Shown here: positions 23,568 through 34,580 of the stretch, piece by piece
Numbering within the stretch: the stretch's first letter is position 1
Layout: every line of letters starts with the position of its first letter
Assembly: GCA_037127255.1 (NCBI GenBank)
Contig: JBANSL010000008.1
Coordinates: 36,531,373-36,595,372 of the forward strand
DNA: 64,000 nucleotides
Source of the DNA: Persicaria tinctoria
Taxonomy: Eukaryota > Streptophyta > Magnoliopsida > Caryophyllales > Polygonaceae
Direction of reading: 5' to 3'
Position numbers and translations under genes: made by a program
The notes under the pieces: model-generated
The model's input: only the letters and a program-made list of their open reading frames with translations
Database searches by the model: none
What the model was told of the DNA's origin: nothing

Positions 23568-24085
23568 TCTTATATAATAGAGTGTTTTTTTAAAAACACC
23601 TTTTATTTTAAAAAACCAAAAAAAAAATTTATTCAATCGAAACACCAACCTCTATGTTTAAGTTAAATGTTTCATTTACAAAGATATTTTATGTCAATAA
23701 GACTATAACCAAAATTTTCTTATTTAACTATTTTTTTTTAAAATATCACTGAAAACTTGAAATTTTAGTTGTAAAATAAAATTTGGTGCTTCAATTGATC
23801 GAATAAATTTGGTGTTTTTGTTTTAAAAAAAATATTTTAGAAGGTGTCTTCTTGAATAAAAAACCCCATAAAAATATAAAGATTTAATAAATAACTTAAA
23901 CCAAATTGTCAAGTATATAAACCCGAGATTTACTATTTGTACACATATATTGTTTAGCGAAACTTATAAAATAAGCTCTTAAATAGGCTTATAAAATAAG
24001 CTCTTAAATAGGCTCTTAAATAGGCTTATAAAATAGCGAAACTTATATTTAAGTCCCGTGCGTAGCACGGGTATGCATTGGCTAG
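23568..24085 (+). mobile_element. Non-autonomous Helitron
   Basis: The 3' end is diagnostic: a hairpin CCCGTGC-GTA-GCACGGG (24055-24071), ten bases, then CTAG at 24082-24085 followed by T. The proposed 5' end is TCTTATATAATAG at 23568, preceded by A, so insertion between A and T fits. The 518 bp hold no ORF; near the 3' end a 20-24 bp unit (AAATAGGCTTATAAAATA) is repeated. The 3' end is certain; the 5' end is a best guess. Confidence 0.78.
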
Positions 24086-24444
24086 TGTATATAAAAAGTA
24101 GAGTACCTTTCAACAAAAAGCTACATCACGCCGAACTTAGTTCTTATCGGAATAATTTATTAAAGCTAACAAGAAAAGAAAAGGAAATAAAAAGTTAAAT
24201 TTCTGTTTTGGATTTTGGACTATGTGAGAGAAACGTGAAGGGTGAACCCAACTTCTATGTTCCATCCTCCCCTGTTTTTTCCTCCCTTGCTCCTCGTTTC
24301 CTTTCTACAGGGCCCACATAACTCAATAAATAAACTAATTTAAATACAAACTTTGATAGATTGAAAAAATAACCCAAAGTTTTACTTGTATGTGGTTAAA
24401 CCACTACTAGTATCATTTTTTTAAAAAATGAAAAATAAAACATA

Positions 24445-24891
24445 AAATTCGACGGATCTAAATTATCTTCGGGTGAAGTTTCTATAGGTTTCATTATTAG
24501 AGACGGCAATGGGGCAATCATCGAGTGTGGTGGCTTCAAATGTGGACACAACACAACATTAGCTGCGGAAGCTCTGACGATCATAGGAGGCATTGTCAAG
24601 GCAAAGGAGCTTCGGCTTCCGAGCATCATGATTGAAGGCGACAACCTGATCGTCATCAATTGTTTGTGAGGCATGTGGTGCTGCCCGTGGGAGATTGATA
24701 TACTGATTTATGACACCCTGCTCCTACTCCAACACTTCGCTAGGGTGCAATTTGTTCATGTCTTCCGGGAGGTCAACTCGACCGCAGACAAGATCGCACG
24801 TCTAATCCACACAACACCCACGCGGGACCTCCTAGTTGATCCTGTTCCGTGCGTACTCATCTGCAAGGATGCCGTTGGGTGGTGGGCCTGA
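24445..24891 (+). pseudogene. RNase H-like (RVT_3-type) domain relic, copy 2
   Basis: A single frame reads KFDGSKLSSGEVSIGFIIRD, LAAEALTIIGGIVKAKEL, IMIEGDNLIVINCL, stop (TGA 24667-24669), then VHVFREVNSTADKIARL and VLICKDAVGWWA. The four acidic positions of the RNase H fold are present (FDGS, AEAL, EGDN, ADKIA). Length is about 148 aa with one stop and no ATG at its start. It is the best-preserved of three related copies in the window; the tail KDAVGWW links it to the copy at 51.5 kb. No reverse transcriptase is attached, so it is a domain-only retrocopy or exon relic. Confidence 0.8.
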
Positions 24892-25522
24892 CCTCATCTA
24901 AAGTTTTACCTTATAAAAAAAAAATTAGAATCTAAAACAATATTAAGCTAGTTTTTAAATCAAATTTACACAAAAGGTATTTTAAAAACAATATTCAGCT
25001 TAAGATAATGGGAAAAAAATCTTAATTTATGTAATTTTCCAAAACCCCACAAATTAGGTTCATCAAATGATAAAAATTAGAAATATTTTTGTAAAAAAAT
25101 TATCAAGTGATTTTTTTTTGTGTTTTTGTTAATTTATTCTTTAATTAAAAAATTTGATTAAAAAAACTAGTTTTACACTATTTTAATGCTTATTTGAACA
25201 AATATAAAAGTTAGGTAATTATTTTTAAAAATAAAAAATATGAGTGTTAGTGTGACCAAACTTTTAATTAAAGGCATTTTTGTGCAATTTTTTTAAGATT
25301 AATATTTTATTTTTATTTTTTTAATTTACTCTTTATATAATTTTAATTAAAAAACTGGTTTAATCATGTCCTGGGTCTATATTAAAACTATCAATGTTAG
25401 GTGTTATTTTTTATTTTTAAAAAGATATTAGGGGTGGTGTGAGGACGAGTGTGTTTGGATTCTAATGCATTATGTATTATTTATAATTATAAACACTTGA
25501 ACAATGTTTGTCTATATATTGT
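24892..25522. other. AT-rich intergenic DNA without a gene
   Basis: Low-complexity A/T with homopolymer runs; no ORF and no recognised repeat. Confidence 0.5.
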
Positions 25523-25524
25523 TA

Positions 25525-25770
25525 TGGGTTCATATGTGGCTAAGTAGCTGAGGGGCAAAATGGTAATTTCAGAAGCTCCCTCTAACAACCAGAGCTCGTC
25601 TAACACAGCTATAAGAGCTGTTCTTGGCGCCAAAATGCAGTTGTAACAAATTTCTGTTTTGTGCTGTATGAACACAGATTTGTTTCCTTCCGAAACATGA
25701 ATCCATTGTATTGATCTTGTTCAGCTTGTTTTCAATCAATTTTGTTCAAATTCGAATCCACTTTTGTCCA
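25525..25770 (+). repeat. 5' LTR of the 25.5-kb copia element
   Basis: 246 bp, starting TGGGTTCATATGTGG and ending CACTTTTGTCCA. It matches the 3' LTR over its full length. The exact first base could be two earlier (TATGGG). Confidence 0.88.
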
Positions 25771-25772
25771 AA

Positions 25773-25784
25773 TGGTATCAGAGC
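25773..25784 (+). promoter_or_regulatory. Primer-binding site (initiator Met-tRNA)
   Basis: TGGTATCAGAGC, two bases after the LTR end, is the classical copia primer site. Confidence 0.93.
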
Positions 25785-25902
25785 GCAGGGCTGCGATCTA
25801 GTTGTTCGAAGTACAACTTGTGATTTTGTGAGATCTATGAAGATCTACGTTTTCTTACACTTGATCCGGTTTCGATTTTTCTCAAATCAAGTTCACATTG
25901 CA

Positions 25903-27063
25903 ATGGTAGGAAGAGGATCGAATTTTCAGCAAGGTCAGGGATCTGCTGATGGTGAAGGTGCTGGAAGAGGCACCTTTGTATCTGTTACACCGCCGAATGG
26001 AGCAGGTCGGGGCTGGAACGTCGAAAATCTTGGAAATCCGGGAGTGCAGTTCGGAGATCTGGGACAAGGTACGAATAACGTACATGTTAATCCCTATTTT
26101 TTGTTGAATTCATATCATCCAGGGATGAATCTGGTGTCTGCTGCTTTCAATGGTTCAAATTTTATTAGTTGGTCTAGAAATGTCCGAATGGCTCTAGGTG
26201 CTAAAGCCAAATTAGGTTTTGTGACTGGAAGTTGTGTTCGTCCCAGTGAGGAAAGTGAGGATTACGAGAAGTGGTTGAGAGCTGATTACATGGTCAGATG
26301 CTGGCTGGTAAATTCCATGAATAGCGAGATTGGAGAGAGTCTCACATATGTTCAGTCATCGAAGGAACTATGGGATGAGATCAGGGACAGATATTACGAG
26401 TCAAATGATCCTTTAGTGTTCCAACTGAGGAGAGATTTGAGCAATTTGAAGCAAGAAAATATGTCTGTCGGTGCTTACTTCATGAAATTGAAGAAGATTT
26501 GGGATGAAATTCAGATGCTAGATCCAATTCCTACCTGTAATTGTGGTAGTATTAATCAGTGTTCATGCAGTTTGATTAAGAGAATTGTTGAGAGAGATGA
26601 GAAGGCCAAGATCATGCAGTTTTTGTTGGGATTGAATGATGTGTTTGAAAATCTGCGTGGTAATGTGCTGTCAAAGGATCCTTCTCCTGGATTGTACAAA
26701 GTATATCAGATGGCCATTCAGATTGAGAGGTCCAAAGGAGTGACCTCTATGACTCAAGGAGAAGGCAGTATCCTTATGAAAAACAGAGATGATCAGTCTG
26801 AGAGTGAAGCTAATGCTTTGTCTAAATACAGATTTGGTGATCAGAATAGGCAAATTGATCAGGGAAGAAGAGATTACAAGAGAGCTAAGCTTGAAAGGAA
26901 ATGTGACCACTGTGGTGAACGTGGACATAACAAAGATTATTGTTTCAAACTGATTGGGTATCCAGAATGGTTTAGAGGCCCAAAGGATAAGGATAAACCA
27001 AAATACAATGGGAGGTTTGCTGCTCAGTTTGAAAGTAACCAACAAGAGAGCCCCTTAGATTAG
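25903..27063 (+). CDS. copia Gag
   Basis: 386 aa from the ATG at 25903, the first methionine with a fitting Gag start (MVGRGSNFQQGQG). The Gag core is recognisable (NPYFLLNSYHPGMN, FNGSNFISWSRNVRMALGAK, SSKELWDEIRDRY). Near the end is the CCHC zinc knuckle CDHCGERGHNKDYC, which binds retrotransposon RNA during particle assembly. A TAG at 27061-27063 separates it from the protease, but the frame simply continues after it (YFEGNHNN), so this is most likely a point mutation in what was one polyprotein. Confidence 0.9.
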   Translation: MVGRGSNFQQGQGSADGEGAGRGTFVSVTPPNGAGRGWNVENLGNPGVQFGDLGQGTNNVHVNPYFLLNSYHPGMNLVSAAFNGSNFISWSRNVRMALGAKAKLGFVTGSCVRPSEESEDYEKWLRADYMVRCWLVNSMNSEIGESLTYVQSSKELWDEIRDRYYESNDPLVFQLRRDLSNLKQENMSVGAYFMKLKKIWDEIQMLDPIPTCNCGSINQCSCSLIKRIVERDEKAKIMQFLLGLNDVFENLRGNVLSKDPSPGLYKVYQMAIQIERSKGVTSMTQGEGSILMKNRDDQSESEANALSKYRFGDQNRQIDQGRRDYKRAKLERKCDHCGERGHNKDYCFKLIGYPEWFRGPKDKDKPKYNGRFAAQFESNQQESPLD

Positions 27064-30000
27064 TATTTTGAGGGCAATCACAACAATGCCTGCAAGCCAG
27101 ATCAGGCTATGGTCAATGCAGTTTTTCATGAGATTTTGAAGATGATGAAGGGAAAGGTTCCTCTGGATGCTGGGGAGAGCTCAGCCAATCAGGCAATGAC
27201 ACACTTTGCAGGTACATTGAGTGTATCATTTCTTATTGGTGTTAATAAGGCTGAAAGTGATACTTGGATTGTGGATTCAGGTGCAACATACCACATTGCA
27301 TTTGATTCTAGTATTTTCACTGAGATGCATGATTTTAATTCAGCTATTAATCTTGGCTTATCTGATGGGAGTTGCATTGTTGTTACCAAAAGTGGAACTA
27401 TTTCATTGAGTGATAGTTTTATTTTGAAGAATGTTTTGGTGGTGCCTCAATTCAGGCACAACTTGTTTTCAGTCTCTAAGATTGCTCATGATCAGAAGCT
27501 GAGAGTGACTTTTGATGATGTATCATGCTGGTTACAGGACCCTATAACTAATGGTGTGCTGGCAAGAGGTTCTGAGAGGAAAGGATTGTACATTCTGAAG
27601 GATGTAGGATACCAGGATGTTTGTAAGACTTTCTCTCATTCCCTAAGCCATGTGATTTCTGGTTGTAATAAGCTTGATAAAGCACAATTACTTCATGCTA
27701 GACTTGGGCATATGTCTTATGCCAATCTTCACCACTTGCCAGATATTCAGTGTGGTGTTATCAAGGATGTTTCATGTGATACACGCTCTTTAACTAAGGC
27801 TCATAGATTGAGTTTTGATAAAAGTGAATCTTTGGCTGAAATTCCTTTTAAATTGTTGCACATGGATGTTTGGGGTCCCTATAGAACTCCTGCCTTATGT
27901 GGTGCCAAATACTTCCTCACCATTGTTGATGATCACACTAGATCAACTTGGGTGTATTTGATGCAAGATAAATTGCAAGTGTTGAGAAACATCACTGGGT
28001 TTCTCAACATGGTAGATACTCATTTTCAAACTTCTGTTCAGTTCATTAGGACTGATAATGGAACTGAATTCACTCAGAGAGGCTGCATAGACTTGTTTAG
28101 TTCAAGAGGGATTATCCATCAAAGATCTGCACCTGGTGTTCATGAACAAAATGGGCGTGTTGAGAGGAAACACAGACACCTGATTGAAACTGGAAGGGCA
28201 ATCAGGGTTCATGTTGGGCTACCTATTAAGTTTTGGGGAGAATGCATTCTTAGTGCCACTCATATCATCAACAAGCTACCAGCTGCTATCCTTCACTGGA
28301 AATCTCTTTTTGAATTGATGTATAGATTTCCTCCTAGATATGATCAACTTAGAGTCATTGGTTGTCTGTGTTATGTTGTCCAACCCAATGGTCGATAGAG
28401 ACGAGTTGGGAATAGTGGCAAGGAGGTGTGTTTTTCTTGGATATTCTGTGGGTTAGAAAGCCTACAAGCTCTATGATCTGGATAGACACACCATCATCAT
28501 AATCAGACATGTGAGGTTTGAAGAACATATTATTCCCTTCAAACATCCTTCAACTGCACCTTCAGTTCCTAAGTCATCTTGGGTTGATATCTTTGATGAA
28601 GATTCACATGATCAGGTCACTACTAACACAGGCACACCTCATGATCATCACTCCACCTCACCTCATCACCTATCTCCAGCCTCAATCGCATCTCCTTCAC
28701 CTACAATCCAACCTTCTCAAGTGTCTAACTCCTTTGGATCACCTCATATATTTGACAACTCTCCTCCATCTGTCACCAATTCTCCACTTCGTGTTATTCC
28801 AAACACTAACCCTCATGGGCTCAGGAGCCATACAAATAGACCTACTAAACTTCAAGATTTCATTTGTACAAACTTACCTGCTAGAGGTCACTCAGATACC
28901 TCATCCATCTCCGAATCCTTCAATGTTTTCAACATTCAACACCTATCATATCTGTCTCCACACTATATTCATTCCTTTATAAATATGTGCAGCACATTTG
29001 AGCCTAATTCATATACTCAGGCAAAGGGTGTTCTAGAATGGGAGCAAGCCATGACCAAGGAGCTTGATGCTCTTACCAGTAACAATACCTGGCAAGTTAT
29101 TCCTCTCCCTTCTGGTAAGAAACCCATAGGATGCAAGTGGGTTTTTAAGATCAAATACAAGCCTGACGGGTCCATTGAGAGGCACAAGGCTAGGTTGGTA
29201 GCTAAAGGGTATAATCAGATCAAAGATAAATATTACAAACAAACCTTATCTCCTGTGGCTAAGCTCTCAACTGTTCGGATTATACTAGCACTTGCTGCTT
29301 GTAGGGGTTGGAATCTCCACCAATTGGATGTCAATAATGCCTTCCTTCATGGCTTTCTTGATGAAGAGGTTTACATGCTTCCCCCTCCTGGTCTCACAGT
29401 GCCTTCTGGTCATGTTTGCAAGCTCACCAGGTCCCTTTATGGCTTAAAGCAAGCAAGCAGGCAATGGAACACAGAACTTACTAAGTTCATGATCAGCTTG
29501 GGTTTCACTCAATCTTCCCATGATTACTCATTGTTCATCAAAACCATGGCCTCATCTGTCACTGTGGCTCTTGTTTATGTGGATGATATGCTGCTTATGG
29601 GCAACTCAACTGAGGAAATACAGCACATTAAGGCAGCTTTGCATAAAGCTTTCACAATCAAAGACCTTGGCATTGCAAGGTAGTTTCTTGGGATGGAGAT
29701 TTCCAGATCTTCCAATGGGATTCTTCTTAATTAAAGGAAGTATTTCCTAGATATTCTTAGAGATGCAAATATGGAGAACTGCAAATCTACAGATTTTCCT
29801 ATGCAACATGGTCTCAAATTATCTCAACATGATGGTGATCCTATAACTAATCCTGAAGACTAAAGAAGACTGATTGACAGACTGCTTTACCTCACTCTCA
29901 CTCGGCCTGATATAGCCTTTGCTGTGCAGCAATTAAGGCAGTTTCTCCTCACTCCCTTGCAACCTCACTGGCATGCTATGATTTACTTACTAATTAAGAT

Positions 30001-30530
30001 ACCTTAAAGGTACCTTTAATCTGGCCCTCTCCTATTCCTCTTCCTTAAGTGTTCATGCCTATACTCATGCTGATTGGGGCAATTGTGTGGACACTGGAAG
30101 GTCCCTATCTAGCTACTGTGTGTTCTTAGGATCCTCCCTGATTTCCTGGAAAGCTAAGAAACAAAAAGTTGTTTATAAAACCTCCACAGAAAGTGAGTAC
30201 AGGGTAATGTCCTTTGCTAGTGAATTGGTTTGGGTACAAGGCATTCTTTCTGATCTGGGCATCAATATTCCTCTCCCAATTACTTTCTTTTGTGACAATA
30301 GGTTTGCTCAGCAGTTGGCCATCAATCTTGTTTTTCACGAGCGCACAAAACATGTGCGCATTGACTCTCATTTCATCAGAGAAACGGTTGCTCAGGGCTT
30401 CATATCTACTAGGCATGTTTCATCTTCCTTGCAGCTAGCTGACATTCTCACCAAAGCTCTTGGTGCTCAACAACACAGCTTTCTTCGGTCCAAGCTTGGC
30501 GTTGTGTTCCCTATGGCAAGTCCAGCTTGA
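27064..30530 (+). pseudogene. copia Pol (protease, integrase, RT, RNase H), several breaks
   Basis: Protease: TWIVDSGATYHI. Pre-integrase zinc region: HARLGHMSYANLHHL. Integrase triad: Asp in LLHMDVWGPY, Asp in IRTDNGTEF, Glu in NGRVERKHRHL. RT: GCKWVFKIKYKPDGSIERHK, AFLHGFLDEEVYML, YVDDMLLMGN. RNase H: ADWGNC, FCDNRFAQQLAIN; end MASPA. Breaks: a frameshift near 28385, TAG at 28453-28455, TAG at 29681-29683, further stops near 29732 and 29861, and a frameshift near 29990. It would have copied RNA to DNA and integrated it; it is now dead. Confidence 0.93.
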
Positions 30531-30539
30531 GGGGGGCCT
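30528..30539 (+). promoter_or_regulatory. Polypurine tract
   Basis: TGAGGGGGGCC, directly before the 3' LTR and overlapping the Pol stop codon; identical to that of the element at the window start. Confidence 0.8.
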
Positions 30540-30541
30540 AT

Positions 30542-30786
30542 TGGTTCATATGTGGCTAAGTAGATGAGGGGCAAAATGGTAATTTTAGAAGCTCCATCTA
30601 ACAACCAGAGCTCGCCTAACACAACTATAAGAGCTGTTCTTGGCGCCAAAATGCAGTTGTGACAAATTTCTGTTTTGTGCTGTATGAACACAGATTTGTT
30701 TCCTTCCCAAACATGAATCCATTGTATTGATCTTGTTCGGCTTGTTTTCAATCAATTTTGTTCAAATTCGAATCCACTTTTATCCA
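30542..30786 (+). repeat. 3' LTR of the 25.5-kb copia element
   Basis: 245 bp, TGGTTCATATGTGG to CACTTTTATCCA; about 96 percent identical to the 5' LTR. Confidence 0.88.
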
Positions 30787-31532
30787 AAACTGTATTTTAT
30801 AATGTGTTTAAAATAACGTAATTTTTTTTAAAAAAAATACTCTCTCTGTTAATTAAAACTTGTCGTTTTAGAAAATAAATCTTGTTAATAATTTTTTTTT
30901 TATTATAGGTATTTTGGCATATACTTTACGAAATTGTCCCGATTAAAGTACTGTAATTGTTAGCTTTGAGAAATTAAAAAAAATAGAGTTACAATAGCGA
31001 GCACAGTATCTCATAGACGTGACTACCCGAATAAACTCTTAGTGAAGGTAGGAGCCCCTGACACGTGTGAGATAGATAGCCCCCCTAACGGCCTAGGTTC
31101 TGCACGCTTCAGGAAATCTCCAGTGGGCAAAAAACAGCCGCCAGATGAGTCACAGACTGCACACACGTGGGCTGAGTGTGGATCGTTGGATGAGCGGGTC
31201 CCGCCATCTGCACTTAGACAAGGACGACCGTACTTATGTCCTACGTAATCACCCTTCTCAATGTCTCAAACCCCACCCACCTTTCATTGCTCCACTCATT
31301 TTATTAATCCTAATTAACCAAGTCTTAATTTGTTTTTTTTTTATAATAAGAAAACAATTTAGATGGAGACATATTCTCCTAAATCATCACTTAATTACTT
31401 TGTTTCAAAGGATAACCTTAAATAGATAAGAAGTAAATAAGAAATCAACATCTCATATTTTTACAAGTCATTAAAGGAGTCGGTAAGGTAACACAAAAGT
31501 TATTTTCTTCGACAACAAATCAACAATATAAG
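30787..31532. other. Intergenic DNA without a gene
   Basis: AT-rich except for a more GC-rich block at 31000-31250 with GACACGTGTGAG and CACACACGTGGG. These are CACGTG/ACGTGG cores like ABRE or G-box sites, but no gene follows them. The frame at 31042-31248 shows no domain. Confidence 0.45.
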
Positions 31533-31670
31533 TGATAGATTACATAGGTCTTAATATTGTATAGTGGGCCAAAAGCCCATTAAGGCCCAATACCTTTGTA
31601 ACCTATATATATGATTATCAATGAATGGAAACCCTCGAGGAGGACTTTACATCAATTCCGCTATTCTACA
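31533..31670 (+). repeat. 5' LTR, 138 bp
   Basis: Identical to 34438-34575. It contains CCTATATATATGATT, a plausible TATA region for the element transcript. Confidence 0.95.
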
Positions 31671-34440
31671 TGGTAACCCTAAATTGATCCTCCCTCTTCC
31701 TCCGACCTTCCTCCTCCCCGCCGCCTCTCCGGCCCCTGCTCTCGACACCCCCTCGCACAGCGACACCGCCGCCCTCTCCCTCTCCAAGGCCACCGTCGCC
31801 GGATCCACCATCCTCGGATCCCCTGCACCGCCACCCTTCCCCCTCCCTCTCTCGGCCAGCGTCGTCCCCAGGCGCGTCCAAGCCAGGTTCAACGCGCCCG
31901 CGCCAGCCCCCACGCGCCCGCGCCAGCCCCCACGCGCTCGCGCCAGGTCACCCTCCCGCGTCGTCCCCATGCACCCATACTCTACCTCTCGACATGCCGG
32001 CCCTCGCGCCTGTCTGACATCGCCTGATCCAGACTATGTTCCGCCAGCTCTGCATCACGCCTTCTCCTCTACGCAACAGACATCTTCAGATTCTTCTTGG
32101 TACATGGACACTGGTGCCACCTCTCACATGACGAACTCCTCAGGTAACCTTTCCTCTATTTCTTTTAAGGGCCCTGCCCCCTCTATTATCGTCGGAAATG
32201 GTGGTCGTCTTGCTACTTCGGGTATTGGCCACGCCAATTTACAGACCCCAACCCACCCACTACACCTCAACAATGTCCTTATTGCCCCAAAGATTGTCAA
32301 AAACCTTATCTCTGTCCGTCGGTTCACTACTGACAACAACGTTTCCCTTACGTTTGATCCCTATGGTTTCTCTGTGAACGATCTTACTACGGGGGTTACT
32401 CGCATGCGATGTAACAGCACCGGGGAGCTCTACCCTGTCACACCACCTCCTGCGTCTCCCCCTCCCCCACCTTCCCCGCCACCATCCATCACCAGACCAC
32501 ACACCCGCAGCGTCTCCGGTGTCTTTAGACCCCGACAGATCGTCTCCATGACCGCCGACCATCACCCCGCTATACACCCCACATCCCCTCCACCACCATC
32601 AGCGCCTCCCCTACGCGCGGCGCCCGCCGCATGGCTTGCTGCGCCCGCCACAACCCACTTTGCGGCGCCCCCCGCAAGAACCTCGCCCCTCCCTCCCCTA
32701 CGCGCGCCCGCGTCCCAAGCTGGCGCGCCCGCGCCCCAACCTGGCGCGCCCGCGCCCCAACCTGGCGCGCCCGCGCCCCAACCTGGCGCTCCCACGTCCT
32801 CCGCTGGCGTGCCCGCGTCCTTAGCCTCTCTTGCTCCCATCCGTCCCGACACCCAATCACCCTCTGCCTCCACCCAGACCTCCCTCTCCCCCATTCCCAC
32901 CTCCCACAAAACAACCCTCCAAGACCCGAATTGGCAGGCGGCTATGCTCGACGAATACAGGGCCCTTACAAAGAACGGTACTTGGGTTCTGGTCCCTCGC
33001 CCTCCTGAGGCGAATGTCATTCGTTGTATGTGGCTCTTCCGTCACAAGTTCCGCTCTGATGGGACGTTAGAGCGCTACAAAGCACGTCTTGTGGTCAACG
33101 GACGATCTCAGCAGGTAGGTATTGACTGTGATGAGACCTTCAGCCCCGTCGTCAAGCCTGCCACTATCCGAGTGGTGTTGACCTTAGCACTGTCACGCAA
33201 ATGGGCCATTCATCAGCTGGATGTCAAGAATGCGTTTCTTCATGGTCATCTGAATGAGACAGTATACATGTTTCAGCCGCCAGGATTTGCTGCTGCTGAT
33301 CGTCCCAAGCACGTCTGTCTCCTTAAGCGCTCTCTGTATGGTCTAAAACAGGCTCCGCGGGCTTGGTTCCGGCGCTTTGCTTCACATCTGCTACGCTTAG
33401 GCTTCATCGGCAGCCGCTCAGATTCGTCTCTGTTCATCTATCGCAGAGGCTCTGACATGGCCTTCCTATTACTATATGTCGACGACATCATTCTCACCGC
33501 CTCTTCTGATTCTCTTCGGACGTCCATTATTTCGAAGTTGAGTGCGGAATTCGCCATGTCTGATCTGGGTGAGTTGTCCTACTTCTTGGGAGTTGCTGTT
33601 CAGCGTCATGCTTCTGGTCTGTTTCTCTCACAAAGTAAGTATGCTGCCGAGATTGTTGCTCGGGCTAAGATGGTCAACTGTAATCCAGCCGCCACCCCTG
33701 TCGATACATCCAACAAGCTCAGTGCTCACTCTGGTCCTTTGGTTGATGACCCGACATTGTACAGGAGCCTCGCTGGTGCTCTACAGTATCTCACTTTCAC
33801 CAGGCCTGACATCAGTTACGCCGTTCAGCAGGTCTGCTTGTTCATGCATGCCCCCAGGGAACCACACTTTCAGGCCTTGAAGCGGATTGTCCGGTACATC
33901 AGCGGCACCCTCGAGCTCGGCACCACGATCACTCCTTCCGCTAAGCTTGATCTTGTTGCTTACACTGATGCGGATTGGGGTGGTTGTCCTGACACACGTC
34001 GTTCCACGTCTGGTTACTGTGTCTTCCTCAACGACACCCTTGTGTCATGGTCAGCTAAGCGTCAGTCTGTCGTGTCTCGTTCCAGCGCTGAAGCGGAATA
34101 CAGAGGTGTTGCCAACGTTGTCTCCGAGTGCTCTTGGCTTCGCAATCTCCTGCTTGAGCTCCGTTGCCCGCTTATGAAGGCCACTCTGGTCTACACTGAC
34201 AACGTCTCCGCCGTCTATCTAGCTAGCAACCCGGTCCAGCATCAACGCACGAAGCACATTGAGCTTGATCTCCACTTCGTCAGGGACAAGGTTGTCATAG
34301 GACATGTCCGCGTTCTACATGTCCCGTCCTCGTATCAGTACGCTGATATATTCACCAAGAGTTTACCTAGACAGTTGTTCATTGATTTTCGCTCCAGTCT
34401 CACTGTACGACCCCCTCCAGTTTCGACTGCGGGGGTTTGA
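31621..34440 (+). CDS. Protease-RT-RNase H fusion ORF of the young copia element
   Basis: 939 aa with no interruption. The first ATG lies inside the LTR, so the true start may be later. Residues 1-150 are Pro/Ala/Ser-rich. The protease active site is YMDTGATSHM (about 160). The frame then jumps from the protease end to a Pro-rich linker with a repeated GAPAPQP unit (about 365-395), where the integrase should be. RT follows (WLFRHKFRSDGTLERYKARL, AFLHGHLNETVYMF, YVDDIILTAS), then RNase H (ADWGGCPDTRRSTSGYC, YTDNVSAVYLASNP, ADIFTKSLPR). High GC in the first third contrasts with the surroundings. An intact ORF with precise domain loss suggests an internal deletion in a recently active lineage. 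Confidence 0.93.
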   Translation: MNGNPRGGLYINSAILHGNPKLILPLPPTFLLPAASPAPALDTPSHSDTAALSLSKATVAGSTILGSPAPPPFPLPLSASVVPRRVQARFNAPAPAPTRPRQPPRARARSPSRVVPMHPYSTSRHAGPRACLTSPDPDYVPPALHHAFSSTQQTSSDSSWYMDTGATSHMTNSSGNLSSISFKGPAPSIIVGNGGRLATSGIGHANLQTPTHPLHLNNVLIAPKIVKNLISVRRFTTDNNVSLTFDPYGFSVNDLTTGVTRMRCNSTGELYPVTPPPASPPPPPSPPPSITRPHTRSVSGVFRPRQIVSMTADHHPAIHPTSPPPPSAPPLRAAPAAWLAAPATTHFAAPPARTSPLPPLRAPASQAGAPAPQPGAPAPQPGAPAPQPGAPTSSAGVPASLASLAPIRPDTQSPSASTQTSLSPIPTSHKTTLQDPNWQAAMLDEYRALTKNGTWVLVPRPPEANVIRCMWLFRHKFRSDGTLERYKARLVVNGRSQQVGIDCDETFSPVVKPATIRVVLTLALSRKWAIHQLDVKNAFLHGHLNETVYMFQPPGFAAADRPKHVCLLKRSLYGLKQAPRAWFRRFASHLLRLGFIGSRSDSSLFIYRRGSDMAFLLLYVDDIILTASSDSLRTSIISKLSAEFAMSDLGELSYFLGVAVQRHASGLFLSQSKYAAEIVARAKMVNCNPAATPVDTSNKLSAHSGPLVDDPTLYRSLAGALQYLTFTRPDISYAVQQVCLFMHAPREPHFQALKRIVRYISGTLELGTTITPSAKLDLVAYTDADWGGCPDTRRSTSGYCVFLNDTLVSWSAKRQSVVSRSSAEAEYRGVANVVSECSWLRNLLLELRCPLMKATLVYTDNVSAVYLASNPVQHQRTKHIELDLHFVRDKVVIGHVRVLHVPSSYQYADIFTKSLPRQLFIDFRSSLTVRPPPVSTAGV

Positions 34441-34575
34441 TAGATTACATAGGTCTTAATATTGTATAGTGGGCCAAAAGCCCATTAAGGCCCAATACCT
34501 TTGTAACCTATATATATGATTATCAATGAATGGAAACCCTCGAGGAGGACTTTACATCAATTCCGCTATTCTACA
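34438..34575 (+). repeat. 3' LTR, 138 bp
   Basis: Identical to the 5' LTR; preceded by the polypurine run GCGGGGG and followed by the target duplication ATAAG. Confidence 0.95.
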
Positions 34576-34580
34576 ATAAG

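Larger units (their letters stand above)
25525..30786 (+). mobile_element. Ty1/copia LTR retrotransposon, complete layout, broken ORFs
   Basis: LTRs at 25525-25770 and 30542-30786 begin TG(GG)TTCATATG and end TCCA. They differ at about 10 of 246 positions (roughly 4 percent), so the insertion is not recent. A primer-binding site complementary to initiator-Met tRNA follows the 5' LTR and a polypurine tract precedes the 3' LTR. Gene order is gag, protease, integrase, RT, RNase H, the Ty1/copia order. I find no convincing 5-bp target duplication (TGTTA before, AAACT after). At least six stops or frameshifts make it unable to move by itself. Confidence 0.95.
31533..34575 (+). mobile_element. Young non-autonomous Ty1/copia element without gag and integrase
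   Basis: The 138-bp LTRs (31533-31670 and 34438-34575) are identical and the 5-bp target duplication ATAAG is perfect (31528-31532, 34576-34580), so insertion is recent. The LTRs start TGATAGATTACATAGG and end GCTATTCTACA. After the 5' LTR only TGGTA of a Met-tRNA primer site is visible. The interior is one ORF with protease, RT and RNase H; Gag and the integrase catalytic core are missing. It must have been moved by proteins of a related full element. Confidence 0.95.

Noticed and set aside
25711..25902. Upstream extension of the copia Gag frame
   Set aside because: The frame is open into the LTR and primer site, but Gag sequence starts at the ATG at 25903.
32562..33020. Long open frames on both strands over the copia Pro/Ala-rich region
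   Set aside because: They are shadows of the GC-rich repeat in the true plus-strand ORF 31621-34440.
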